Positions 45,193 to 52,473 of a DNA stretch of 64,000 nucleotides are shown here, piece by piece; within the stretch, counting starts at the first letter, position 1; the number at the start of each line of letters is the position of its first letter. A model generated the notes under the pieces. That model did not search any database. It saw only the letters and a program-made list of their open reading frames with translations, and was not told where the DNA came from. The stretch comes from Deltaproteobacteria bacterium (GTDB lineage Bacteria; Myxococcota_A; UBA796; SXON01): the NCBI GenBank assembly GCA_947445035.1, contig CANFCK010000003.1:1-64000 (forward strand), given 5' to 3'. A program made the translations under genes and the position numbers.

Positions 45193-45308
45193 ACATGCGC
45201 CAAATGCATGTTCAACCCAGATGTGCAGCCGGCTACCGGGGGAGGGGGTGAAACATGTTTGCTCCCGCTCGGGTGAGTCGTCAGGCGAATGTTCATATTC
45301 ACGCGCGG

Positions 45309-45725
45309 CTACCCGTGCCGCGCGATCTCCACGATCATCGCGCCGACACACACCAGCTGAACCAGAAAGCAGGTGAAGCGCAAGTTGATGATGCGCGCGC
45401 GCCCCGACGCCAGGTGAAGCAGGGTTTGGCCCACGCGCGCACCCACATACACCTGGGACAAGAGCGCAAAGTTCCCGTCAGTGAGCCCGATGAGTTGGCC
45501 GACGAGCACGACGACGCCGAACGGGCCGAGGTTCTCGACACAGTTGGCGTGTGCCCGCATGAGCCGACGGTACCAGTCGGGGCCGTGAGGGGTCTCGGCG
45601 GGAAAGTGGTTGGGTTTTGCCTTCCCCATCAGCACGCTGCCCACGCGAAACGGGCCGAGGCCGAAGAGCACCAGGGCCAACGTCCACGACGCGAAGAACA
45701 CCAGGCACCACAGCGGCGTCGTCAT
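45309..45725 (-). CDS. MAPEG family membrane protein
   Basis: The product is 138 residues with four hydrophobic helices. RRLMRAHANCVENLGPFGVV matches the MAPEG signature (R-x-x-RA-x-x-N-x-x-E-N-x-P). The family includes microsomal glutathione transferases and small membrane proteins of unknown role in bacteria. It lies at the 3' end of the rlmN/hydrolase leftward cluster, 9 bp after a small exported protein gene. Confidence 0.88.
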   Translation of the reverse strand: MTTPLWCLVFFASWTLALVLFGLGPFRVGSVLMGKAKPNHFPAETPHGPDWYRRLMRAHANCVENLGPFGVVVLVGQLIGLTDGNFALLSQVYVGARVGQTLLHLASGRARIINLRFTCFLVQLVCVGAMIVEIARHG

Positions 45726-45734
45726 CCGGCCGAG

Positions 45735-46184
45735 CTAACCGGGGCAACGGCCAGCGGTCATGGTTTCGCTGCCGACGATGACCCGCCGCCCCCGGAGCTC
45801 GGTCCCCGTCGCGCTCAGCGTGAGCGCGATCTCCTCGATGCGGGCGTGATGACAGCGGAGCGCGGGCTCGTCGCCGACCGTCGCCGCGAAGTCCGCGGGC
45901 GTGACGACCAGCGTCGCCGCCAACGGGGCGGAGGACGCGACGAGACCCGCGAACGTGCGTGCCCCGTCGGCCGGAACCGGCGCGCGAAGCTCGTCCACGC
46001 CCGGCAGCTGCACCTCGGCCCCCGCGATCGTCAGGAAGAGACCCGCCCCCACCGCCGGGCTGTGATCTCCGCCGGGTGTACCCATCGCCTCGACGCCCGG
46101 AAGCCTCAGAATCCGCAGGTCCTTGGGGTCGACGAACAGCGTCGTGGGTTCACCGGCCAGCGCGAGGGCAAGGAGCATCGTCAT
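45735..46184 (-). CDS. Small exported protein of unknown function
   Basis: The ATG at 46184 overlaps the upstream stop (ATGA) and gives 149 residues starting MTMLLALALAGEPTTLF, a very short signal peptide. The mature protein is rich in Ala, Val and Thr; RCHHARIEEIALTL and the C-terminal Cys (AGRCPG) may form a disulfide with the other Cys. No family is recognised. It is translationally coupled to the hydrolase. Confidence 0.72.
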   Translation of the reverse strand: MTMLLALALAGEPTTLFVDPKDLRILRLPGVEAMGTPGGDHSPAVGAGLFLTIAGAEVQLPGVDELRAPVPADGARTFAGLVASSAPLAATLVVTPADFAATVGDEPALRCHHARIEEIALTLSATGTELRGRRVIVGSETMTAGRCPG

Positions 46185-47020
46185 GGCGACCCTATAAACC
46201 ACGCGGGAACGTCGTCGGGCGCCGATTCCAGCCACTCATGGCCCACGTCGGCCCCCTCGATGACCCGGTTGGTGATCCCGGCGTTCTCCAGGGCCTCGGC
46301 GTAGGGACGCATCGTCTCGATCGATACGATGGCGTCGGCATCTCCGTGAAGGAAAAGCGTGGGAGGGTGGTTGGTCGGAATCTGGCCCACCATGCACAGG
46401 GGACCCGCACAGGTCGCCCAGGAGGCGGACTGGATGGCCAAGGCGCGCATCCGGCCGGGGTAGCTCAGCGCCATGCGCGAGCTCATGTACCCCCCGCTGG
46501 AGATGCCCGTCGCGTACAGCCGTGCCCCGTCCAACGGGCCGAGCTCGCCGCGATCGAGCGCCTCGAAGATACCGAGGATGACCCCGTGGTCCTCGCCCGC
46601 TTCCCAATCGTACGTCGTGGGCCACACGTTGGTTCCCCAGAAGCCGAACCCGTCGGCCGAGGTCTCCGGCGCGATCACGGCGAAGCCCGCCGAGAGGAGG
46701 TGGGACAGCAGGCGCGCCTGATGGAGCGAGCCGAACCCGTCGTCCGCCGCGGCCGCCCAAACACCCTCGGCGGAATCGAAGCTGCCCTGGAAGAAGAGGA
46801 CGGTGGGCCAGCCGGCGTCGGGGGCCTCGCTCAGCGGGAGCTGCACGTGCACGTCTCGGGTGGCGAGCCCGCGACGGAAGACGACCGTCGTGAATGGGCA
46901 GCTGACCGCCGCCTCCGTCTCCTCGCACGCGGCGGGCTCGAGGACGACCTCGGCCTCGGGGGCGAACAGGCAACCCGACGCCAAGACCGCCGCCGGAGCG
47001 CAGCGGCGGAAGGGGTTCAT
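46181..47020 (-). CDS. Lipoprotein alpha/beta-hydrolase (PHB depolymerase/LpqC-like)
   Basis: The ATG at 47020 overlaps the rlmN stop and gives 279 residues, MNPFRRCAPAAVLASGC, with Cys17 lipidated. The hydrolase core has the nucleophile elbow GISSGGYMSS, the acid loop FLHGDADAIV and the catalytic His in DVGHEWLES. Order and spacing match LpqC/esterase-PHB depolymerase-type enzymes. It would act on an ester at the periplasmic side or the surface. The exact substrate is unknown. Confidence 0.86.
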   Translation of the reverse strand: MNPFRRCAPAAVLASGCLFAPEAEVVLEPAACEETEAAVSCPFTTVVFRRGLATRDVHVQLPLSEAPDAGWPTVLFFQGSFDSAEGVWAAAADDGFGSLHQARLLSHLLSAGFAVIAPETSADGFGFWGTNVWPTTYDWEAGEDHGVILGIFEALDRGELGPLDGARLYATGISSGGYMSSRMALSYPGRMRALAIQSASWATCAGPLCMVGQIPTNHPPTLFLHGDADAIVSIETMRPYAEALENAGITNRVIEGADVGHEWLESAPDDVPAWFIGSP

Positions 47021-48078
47021 CCGGCCGCTGCCTCCACCCTCGTGGCCGCCAACATCCCACACGCGGAGTTCTCGTCCGCACCGACGCTGTACCGCCGGAT
47101 CAACGGCACGTTCAGGCTCTGGAGCCGGCCCAGGAAGTCCCGAAGCTCGGCCGCGTCCACCCGTCGGTATCCGTCAGGACGGTTGTCGTTGACGTCGATG
47201 AGGTTCAACTGGTAGCGGAGCCCAACCAGACCTTCTCGCAGCGCGTTGATCTCGTCATCGCCGGTGTTTTCCCCTTTCATCACCACCCACGCCAGCGTGA
47301 GCCGACCCTTGCTGACCGTCGCGTATTCCCGTAGGGCATCCACCAGCTCCGGAAGCGGTGTGCGCCCGGCCACCGGCAGCAGCCGCGCGCGTCGTTCGGC
47401 CACCGCGGAGGACAACGAGACGATCAGTCGGAAGGGCTGCCGCTCCCGGGTGAACCGACGGATCTGAGGCACCAGCCCCACCGTGGAGATGGTGATCGCC
47501 TCCTGTGCGATGCGCCCCCCGGCCGGATTGCTGAGCACCTGGGCGGCGGTCACGACGGCATCGTAGTTGTGGAAGGGCTCGCCCTGGCCCATGAAAACCG
47601 CCCCCGTCACCCGCCCCGGCGCCTCGTCGCGCACGGTCAGGAAACATCCGATGATCTCGGCGGCATCGAGGTTGCGGGAGAGTCCGAGCCTGCCCGTCGC
47701 GCAGAAGTCGCACGCCATCGCGCACCCAACTTGGGAGGACAGGCAGACTGTGAAGCAGTCCGGCTTGAGCAGCCCGATGCGCACCGCTTCAACCAGCTTG
47801 CCATCGTGGAGCCGGAACAGGTAACGGACACTCTTGCCCTCGGAGTCCGGAACCCGCTCCATGACCTCGGGCCGTGCCCACGTCGCGTGCTCGTGCAGGG
47901 CGGCGATGAGCGCTTTACGAGGTTCTCGCTGGGGAGTGGGATCGTCCCGGCCTTCGGAGATCACGCGTGAGAGCACCTGCCGCGCCTCGCGCAGGGAGCA
48001 TCGGACCTCGCGCTCGGCCAGCGCCGCGACCAGCGTCTCGGGGCGTTGGGCGAGGAGGGGGATCGTCAGTTGGGGCAT
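47017..48078 (-). CDS. rlmN: Radical SAM RNA methyltransferase, RlmN/Cfr family (divergent)
   Basis: From the ATG at 48078 the product is 353 residues. CAMACDFC (C119, C123, C126) binds the 4Fe-4S cluster, GQGEPFHNYDAV corresponds to the GMGEPlxN motif, and C340 in ACGML is the equivalent of the catalytic methyl-carrying Cys near the C-terminus. RlmN makes 2-methyladenosine in 23S rRNA and some tRNAs. Several motifs are atypical: GQGEP for GMGEP, RYSVGADENSACGML for the common RxSrGxDIxAACGQL. It may therefore be a paralogue. It heads a leftward run of overlapping genes. Confidence 0.82.
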   Translation of the reverse strand: MPQLTIPLLAQRPETLVAALAEREVRCSLREARQVLSRVISEGRDDPTPQREPRKALIAALHEHATWARPEVMERVPDSEGKSVRYLFRLHDGKLVEAVRIGLLKPDCFTVCLSSQVGCAMACDFCATGRLGLSRNLDAAEIIGCFLTVRDEAPGRVTGAVFMGQGEPFHNYDAVVTAAQVLSNPAGGRIAQEAITISTVGLVPQIRRFTRERQPFRLIVSLSSAVAERRARLLPVAGRTPLPELVDALREYATVSKGRLTLAWVVMKGENTGDDEINALREGLVGLRYQLNLIDVNDNRPDGYRRVDAAELRDFLGRLQSLNVPLIRRYSVGADENSACGMLAATRVEAAAG

Positions 48079-48255
48079 CGGAGCGGGGGCGTAGCGCGGG
48101 GGGCCGCGATCGCACACCTTGACACCACCACCCCCGACGAACGTCCCCGGACAACCGCCGGACCTCCGTCACCCGCGCCCCCGCACGCCACGAGCGAAGC
48201 TGCCTTATTACCGGGCACGCCGCGTGCGGAGACCGGCGGCACACCTGGACCCACC

Positions 48256-48711
48256 GTGTCAACTTTCGACTCCTTCTCCATCCACTGGACCCTCGACCAC
48301 CAGCGCTACCGCTTCGGCAGCCTTGCCTTGGACCCGCTGCTCACCCTGCCCGACGGCCGGGAGCTGCAGATGGGCCTCGCCCACTGGTGGGCTCTCCGCG
48401 AGGTTCTAGCACTGCTACCGCCGGATACCGGTCGCGACAGCGGTGACTGGTACCCGACGGCGCCGCCCCCGCCACCGATGGCGCGTGAAGAGTCGCGACG
48501 CGGGAAAGTGTGGACCGCTGAAGAAGAAGAGAGGGTACGCGCCGGCTGGACCGCTGGCGACGACGCGGCCGAGATCGGGCGCGAACTGAAGCGCTCACGG
48601 GCCGCGGTGACCGCGAGGTTGGTCCTGCTCGGCTTGATGGACGAGGCCGAGGCCAACCTTCGATGGCCGGCGGGCGGACGTTCCCCAGCGGAATCCGGTC
48701 CAAAAGACTGA
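48256..48711 (+). CDS. Small protein with SANT/Myb-like helix-turn-helix
   Basis: The GTG at 48256 gives 151 residues. The C-terminal half reads KVWTAEEEERVRAGWTAGDD, then AAEIGRELKRSRAAVTARLV and LLGLM, the W-x-x-EE...I-x-x-x-L-x-R-S-x-x-A-x-x-x-RL-x-x-LG pattern of SANT/Myb-like DNA-binding modules seen at the end of some bacterial helicases. The N-terminal part is not recognised. A Pro-rich stretch links them. It may be a small regulator. The 177 bp upstream (48079-48255) contain no clear promoter or gene. Confidence 0.65.
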   Translation: MSTFDSFSIHWTLDHQRYRFGSLALDPLLTLPDGRELQMGLAHWWALREVLALLPPDTGRDSGDWYPTAPPPPPMAREESRRGKVWTAEEEERVRAGWTAGDDAAEIGRELKRSRAAVTARLVLLGLMDEAEANLRWPAGGRSPAESGPKD

Positions 48712-48772
48712 TCGGCGCGCGACCCGTGCAGCCGACGCTGTGGTAGGCTCGCCCGGCAACCCGGGTTCCACC

Positions 48773-49069
48773 ATGTCCAAGAAATCGTCCTTCCTCCTTC
48801 TCCTCCTCGGCCTCATCGGCGGCGGGCTCGCGTCGCGCCTGGTCCCTTCTGCCAACGCTGGCGGCGGCTGGCAGTGCTACGTCGTCGATCGGCTGCCGGA
48901 CGAAGCGAAGGCCGCCGACTGGCGCGGGGCGAAGAACGTCACCGACGGACTCAACAAGGTGTCGCCCGGGTCGCCCTCGGGTACCCTTTTGACCTTGCAG
49001 TACCCGACGGCTGGCGCCGCGTGGGCGGGCGGGGGTGGCGACGTTGGGCTGATCTGCGCGAAGGAGTAG
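48773..49069 (+). CDS. Small exported protein of unknown function
   Basis: The ATG at 48773 gives 98 residues with the signal peptide MSKKSSFLLLLLGLIGGG and likely cleavage after SANA. The mature part (~67 residues, GGGWQCYVVDRL onwards) has two Cys (WQCYVVD and LICAKE) that could pair. No known family. It ends 4 bp before the vapC stop on the opposite strand. Confidence 0.72.
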   Translation: MSKKSSFLLLLLGLIGGGLASRLVPSANAGGGWQCYVVDRLPDEAKAADWRGAKNVTDGLNKVSPGSPSGTLLTLQYPTAGAAWAGGGGDVGLICAKE

Positions 49070-49073
49070 CCGT

Positions 49074-49466
49074 TCAGTAGGGCGCGATCGGCAGGTCGGT
49101 CCTGGCGAAGTCCTGGCCGGTGCACAGGAGCGGCAGGCCGGTGGCCTTGGCGATGACGTAGCCAAGACAATCGCCGAAGTTGAGCTGCGCCGGGTGACGC
49201 CCGCGGCCGAATCGAGCGTACGCCGCATGCGTCTGCGTCCAGAACTCCGCCGGAAAGGGAAGGACGACCATACCAAATCGGCTCAACAAGCCTGCGAGTA
49301 CCACGTCCCCACGCCCGGGGAAGCGATTCTCCAAGACGATGCTGGCCTCGGCAGCGGTCGGCGCGCCGATCACACTCCCGGGGTGAGCGGCGAGCGCGGC
49401 GACGAGTTCCTCGGCACCAGCTTCGCCCAACGCGATGGCGACGAGCGCTGACGCATCGACGATCAC
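49074..49466 (-). CDS. vapC: VapC-type PIN-domain toxin (ribonuclease)
   Basis: The product is 130 residues, normal for VapC. The PIN-domain acids are all present: D4 in MIVDASALVAI, E40 in PTAAEAS, D99 in NFGDCLGYVIA and D119 in CTGQDFARTDL. Its ATG overlaps the antitoxin stop (ATGA), as in most VapBC operons. VapC toxins cleave tRNA or rRNA and are held inactive by VapB. It is most like the Mycobacterium VapC30-type branch by the NFGD and TGQDF motifs; this match is by eye. Confidence 0.93.
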   Translation of the reverse strand: MIVDASALVAIALGEAGAEELVAALAAHPGSVIGAPTAAEASIVLENRFPGRGDVVLAGLLSRFGMVVLPFPAEFWTQTHAAYARFGRGRHPAQLNFGDCLGYVIAKATGLPLLCTGQDFARTDLPIAPY

Positions 49467-49735
49467 ACGCCCTCCGGACCGTAGCCGAGGAGCTCCGCCT
49501 CCTCCTCACGCGAGATCGGGCGTCCCAGATGCTCAGCCGCCAACGTCGGCCAGACGCTGGTCCGCAGCCAGTGCAGAGTGGCGTCGTTGCGGTGCTTCTG
49601 GAAGGACCCCGCGCGGGTGCGCTCCAAGCGCTCGATCAGCGCCCGACGGACCGCTTCGGTGCGGGTTTCGCCGGTGTGGGCGGCCAACTGCTCGACCAGC
49701 CGCTCGACCTCGTCGTTCTTGATGTTCAGCGCCAT
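49463..49735 (-). CDS. vapB: VapB-type antitoxin (Rv0623-like)
   Basis: The ATG at 49735 starts MALNIKNDEVERLVEQLAA, the typical N-terminus of the PF07704 (Rv0623-like) ribbon-helix-helix antitoxins. It continues with GETRTEAVRRALIERLER. The 90-residue product is normal for this family. The C-terminal tail should bind the VapC active site. The upstream candidate promoter and palindrome suggest autoregulation by the VapBC complex. Confidence 0.92.
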   Translation of the reverse strand: MALNIKNDEVERLVEQLAAHTGETRTEAVRRALIERLERTRAGSFQKHRNDATLHWLRTSVWPTLAAEHLGRPISREEEAELLGYGPEGV

Positions 49736-49740
49736 GCCAC

Positions 49741-49768
49741 AACCTACGCGCGGCTCGAACGTCGTCAA
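49741..49768 (-). promoter_or_regulatory. Candidate vapBC promoter, possibly leaderless
   Basis: On the minus strand TTGACG (49768-49763) and TAGGTT (49746-49741) are 16 bp apart. The -10 lies only 6 bp before the vapB ATG, so transcription could begin at or next to the start codon, giving a leaderless mRNA. Confidence 0.4.
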
Positions 49769-49783
49769 CCCCAAAACCATTTT

Positions 49784-49799
49784 TTCCACCACGGTGGAA
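49784..49799. promoter_or_regulatory. Palindrome upstream of vapBC (operator or hairpin)
   Basis: TTCCACC and GGTGGAA form a perfect 7-bp inverted repeat with a 2-bp centre, 16 bp upstream of the candidate -35 box and immediately after the stop of the barrel gene on the same strand. It may bind VapBC, or form a hairpin at the 3' end of the upstream transcript; no T run follows in either direction of use. Confidence 0.4.
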
Positions 49800-50435
49800 C
49801 TACCGCGTAAACTCCACAATGATCGCTGCTTCTGTGCTCAAAAACATCGCAAAGTCAGTCTCGCTCTCGTCGGTATCTAAGGCGCCGAAGCCGCGGACGA
49901 CCCACCGGGCGCCGATCGCCACGGCCGGCTGACCGGAGACGTCCGCAATCAGGTACTCAGCCCCCAACCCGCCCTGGGCGCCGAGGCCACCGATACTCGC
50001 GCGACGGGCGGCACTGTCGGCGTCTGCCTCGGTCTGCTCGGCCTCTGTCCAGCCGCTGTCTGCCTGGGCCGCGTTGGGCGCGATCCCGAAGATGCCCGCG
50101 GTGCCCCACACGTTGACCCGACCAGCCTCGCGGGCCCACACGTAGCCCCGCCAGTCGGCGCCGAGACGAACGCCGCCGACGCTGAAGGTGCGCACCTCGT
50201 CGGAGGCGTTCTCCGCGATCGTCTCGACAATGGCTACGTTCCCGAGCCAGGCGGTCCCGTTCCCCACCCACCCTGCGTGCGCAGTCAGCGGCGGTCGGAG
50301 CCAGCCGTCGTACTCGCCGGCGAGGGTGCCGCTGAAGCCGTCCGCGTCGGAAAAGGAGAGGGCGCCGATGCCCACGGGGACCCAGGCGACGCCGCCGAGG
50401 AAGGCGGCATGGGCAGCGCCAAGGAGGAGGAGCAT
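49800..50435 (-). CDS. Predicted outer-membrane beta-barrel protein
   Basis: The product is 211 residues. MLLLLGAAHA is a very short signal peptide with no basic residue, and no earlier in-frame start exists. The mature part has alternating strands (LGGVAWVPVGIGALSF, VWGTAGIFGIAPN, VAIGARWVVRGFG) and ends IIVEFTR. It lies between the hypothetical gene at 50444 (8-bp gap) and vapBC. Function unknown. Confidence 0.7.
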   Translation of the reverse strand: MLLLLGAAHAAFLGGVAWVPVGIGALSFSDADGFSGTLAGEYDGWLRPPLTAHAGWVGNGTAWLGNVAIVETIAENASDEVRTFSVGGVRLGADWRGYVWAREAGRVNVWGTAGIFGIAPNAAQADSGWTEAEQTEADADSAARRASIGGLGAQGGLGAEYLIADVSGQPAVAIGARWVVRGFGALDTDESETDFAMFLSTEAAIIVEFTR

Positions 50436-50443
50436 TCCGAGAC

Positions 50444-51277
50444 CTACTTCGCCAGCGCGCGGGGGGGCAACAGCCGGGCGAGAACCGGATGCAAAACCGC
50501 CGCCTCCGCCACGAGCGTGTCGCGATCCTCGGTCAGCTGCGCCACCGCCGCCGCGAGCAGCGCAGCCGCCTCGACGGTCGTCGCTGCGACCTCCAGCCGC
50601 TCCGGCGGGATGCCACCGCCTTTGTAGGGCCCCTCCTGCCAGACGGTCAGCTTGGCCTCCGCGTTGGCGACGCGCACCTGGGCGAGCAGCGCATTGAAGC
50701 GCATCGACGCGGTCGCGCCGAAGTTCTCAGGGCTCTGAACCATCGCGAGCGCCTCGGCGCGAGGGTCGGGGACCGAGAGCGCAAAGTGCCGGGCGCCGAC
50801 GTCGATCGCCCAGCCGCCTCCGCTGATCGCGCGCCTGACCCGGCCGCCCTCCACCCGCATGATCGCGAACCCGAAGCCATCGCCGACCACCGACTTTCCG
50901 TTCACGCCGAGCCACGCCGTCGCGCCCCACCCCTCCTCCAGCGGAACCTCGCCGGCGTTGTAGACGACCCCGAAGGTGCGCGGCCACTGCGCGTCGTAGG
51001 CCAACGTCGCGAGCTGTCGCCACGCGGTACCGGGTTCGCGGTCGTTGACGACGGCGCCCCCATCGCACGCAGGAGGGCGCACGGCCGGCGAACACCACCG
51101 CGCCTCGACGAAGTTGCCCAACCGGCGGAACGGCAAGGCCTTCCAGCCGCCGACCCCCGTCCTGGCGTGGTCCAAGAGGTCCGTGAAAAGCCTGGAGTCG
51201 GCCTTGTCGGCGAGGGTGAAATCCAGGTCCCCGGCGTGTACGGCGGTGACGCTGGCCAAAAGGAGCGCGGGCAGCAC
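50444..51277 (-). CDS. Exported protein of unknown function
   Basis: The product is 277 residues with the signal peptide MLPALLLASVTAVHAGD. A central segment FGVVYNAGEVPLEEGWGATA and FGFAIMRVEGGRVRRAI suggests a beta-rich core; the last 60 residues (TVEAAALLAAAVAQLTEDRD) form a long helix. Two Cys (WCSPAVRPPACDGG) may pair. No family is recognised. It follows ruvA by 4 bp in the same leftward run. Confidence 0.72.
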   Translation of the reverse strand: MLPALLLASVTAVHAGDLDFTLADKADSRLFTDLLDHARTGVGGWKALPFRRLGNFVEARWCSPAVRPPACDGGAVVNDREPGTAWRQLATLAYDAQWPRTFGVVYNAGEVPLEEGWGATAWLGVNGKSVVGDGFGFAIMRVEGGRVRRAISGGGWAIDVGARHFALSVPDPRAEALAMVQSPENFGATASMRFNALLAQVRVANAEAKLTVWQEGPYKGGGIPPERLEVAATTVEAAALLAAAVAQLTEDRDTLVAEAAVLHPVLARLLPPRALAK

Positions 51278-51281
51278 CGCC

Positions 51282-51866
51282 TCAGCCCCTCGACAGGCGC
51301 TGGAGGCTCAGCTGAATTCGCTCGGGCAGCGGGGATGCCGACTTTCCAAGCTCGGCAAGATGCGAAAGCGCCAAATCGATCTCGGAGCGCTTGTAGCCAA
51401 GCTGGGCGAGCGCGAGCGCCAAGGAGTCGTCGGCTTTCGGCACAATCGCCGCCCCAACCCCATCCATCGCCGACACCGCCAGCTTCCCCTTCAGCTCCAA
51501 AACCATCCGCTCCGCAGTCTTCTTCCCGATGCCGGAGACCTGAGAGAGCGCCCGTACATCGCCCGCATTCACGGCGCGAGCCAGCGCGGGCGCATCGAGG
51601 CCGCTCAGGCACGCCAAGCCGAGCTTGGGGCCGATACCGGAAACGCTGATCAACGCCTCGAAGCAGTGCTTCTCATCACTGGTCGCGAAGCCGAAAAGGG
51701 TGATGGCGTCTTCACGCACCGAGGTGTGAACCAACAGCGTCACCTGGTCCCGCGCCGCCTCGGCCACCCGCATCGGCACGAAAACTTCATAGCCCACGCC
51801 GTTCACATCCACGACGAGGCGCCCGGGAGCACGCTCGACGACCTCGCCGCGCAACCGGGCGATCAC
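51282..51866 (-). CDS. ruvA: Holliday junction branch migration protein RuvA
   Basis: The GTG at 51866 overlaps the ruvC stop (GTGA) and gives 194 residues. Domain I begins MIARLRGEVVERAPGRLVVD and carries VNGVGYEV; domain II has the two helix-hairpin-helix motifs VSGIGPKLG and VSGIGKKTAERM; domain III (~150-194) reads ALAQLGYKRSEIDLAL. RuvA tetramers bind the four-way junction and load RuvB. RuvB is not in the window; gene order is ruvC-ruvA. Confidence 0.96.
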   Translation of the reverse strand: MIARLRGEVVERAPGRLVVDVNGVGYEVFVPMRVAEAARDQVTLLVHTSVREDAITLFGFATSDEKHCFEALISVSGIGPKLGLACLSGLDAPALARAVNAGDVRALSQVSGIGKKTAERMVLELKGKLAVSAMDGVGAAIVPKADDSLALALAQLGYKRSEIDLALSHLAELGKSASPLPERIQLSLQRLSRG

Positions 51867-52438
51867 GCCTTGGCCCCGGCACGCAGCGCGATTGCGGTCC
51901 ACTGGTCGCGGCTGGACATACGACGGGGCACCTTGGTGGTGACGACGGGAGTGGCAGCCCGCATCCCAGCGTGCGCGAGGTGGGTGACCGCGACCGCGAG
52001 GGCGTCGGTCTCGTCCGCGGGCAGCGCCTCCGAAAGTCCCAGAACAACCTGCATCATCCGGGCCACCTGTTCTTTGTCCGCCTTGCCGCTGCCGGAGACG
52101 GACTTCTTGATGGTACTGGCGTTGTAGGTAGCCAAGGGCAGGCCTGCGACCGCGAGCAGCGCGACCCCGCGGGCCTGGCCAAGCACCAAGGCGCTCGCCG
52201 CGGACCGGTACGCGAAGATCTCCTCCATCGCTGCCTCGCCGGGAGAGTGGGTATGAATGGCCGCCAGTAGCCCGAGGTGAATCGTCTGCAAGCGAGCTGG
52301 CATAGGCATTTCAGGGTCGGTGCGCACCACCCCGGACGCGACGCGCACCATGCGCCCCGAAACGCGGGCGACCACGCCCCAACCGGTGGTGCGACTCCCC
52401 GGGTCGATCCCCAGCACGCGGACGTCCCGCAGGTTCAT
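51863..52438 (-). CDS. ruvC: Holliday junction resolvase RuvC
   Basis: The ATG at 52438 gives 191 residues. The four catalytic acids are present: D12 (GIDPGS), E72 (MEEIF), D142 and D145 (ADETDALAVA). KKSVSGSGKADKEQV and HLGLLAAIHTH fit the family. RuvC cuts Holliday junctions after RuvAB branch migration. It is coupled to ruvA (GTGA) and divergent from the PEGA gene by 35 bp. Confidence 0.96.
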   Translation of the reverse strand: MNLRDVRVLGIDPGSRTTGWGVVARVSGRMVRVASGVVRTDPEMPMPARLQTIHLGLLAAIHTHSPGEAAMEEIFAYRSAASALVLGQARGVALLAVAGLPLATYNASTIKKSVSGSGKADKEQVARMMQVVLGLSEALPADETDALAVAVTHLAHAGMRAATPVVTTKVPRRMSSRDQWTAIALRAGAKA

Positions 52439-52473
52439 GTGCGCGGCGTATCTCGGCCGGGTAGGCTCCCGGT

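Noticed and set aside
45255..46304. Rightward 349-codon frame with a good GGGGAGGGGG site before its ATG
   Set aside because: It covers the MAPEG and hypothetical genes on the other strand, and its product is His/Arg/Gln-rich without a domain; the Shine-Dalgarno-like run is a chance G-rich stretch.
48119..48147. TTGACA before the SANT/Myb-like gene
   Set aside because: There is no acceptable -10 at 16-18 bp (CGTCCC region), and it lies over 100 nt from the start codon.
51282..52438. Complete ruvABC operon
   Set aside because: Only ruvC and ruvA are here; ruvB is not in the window.
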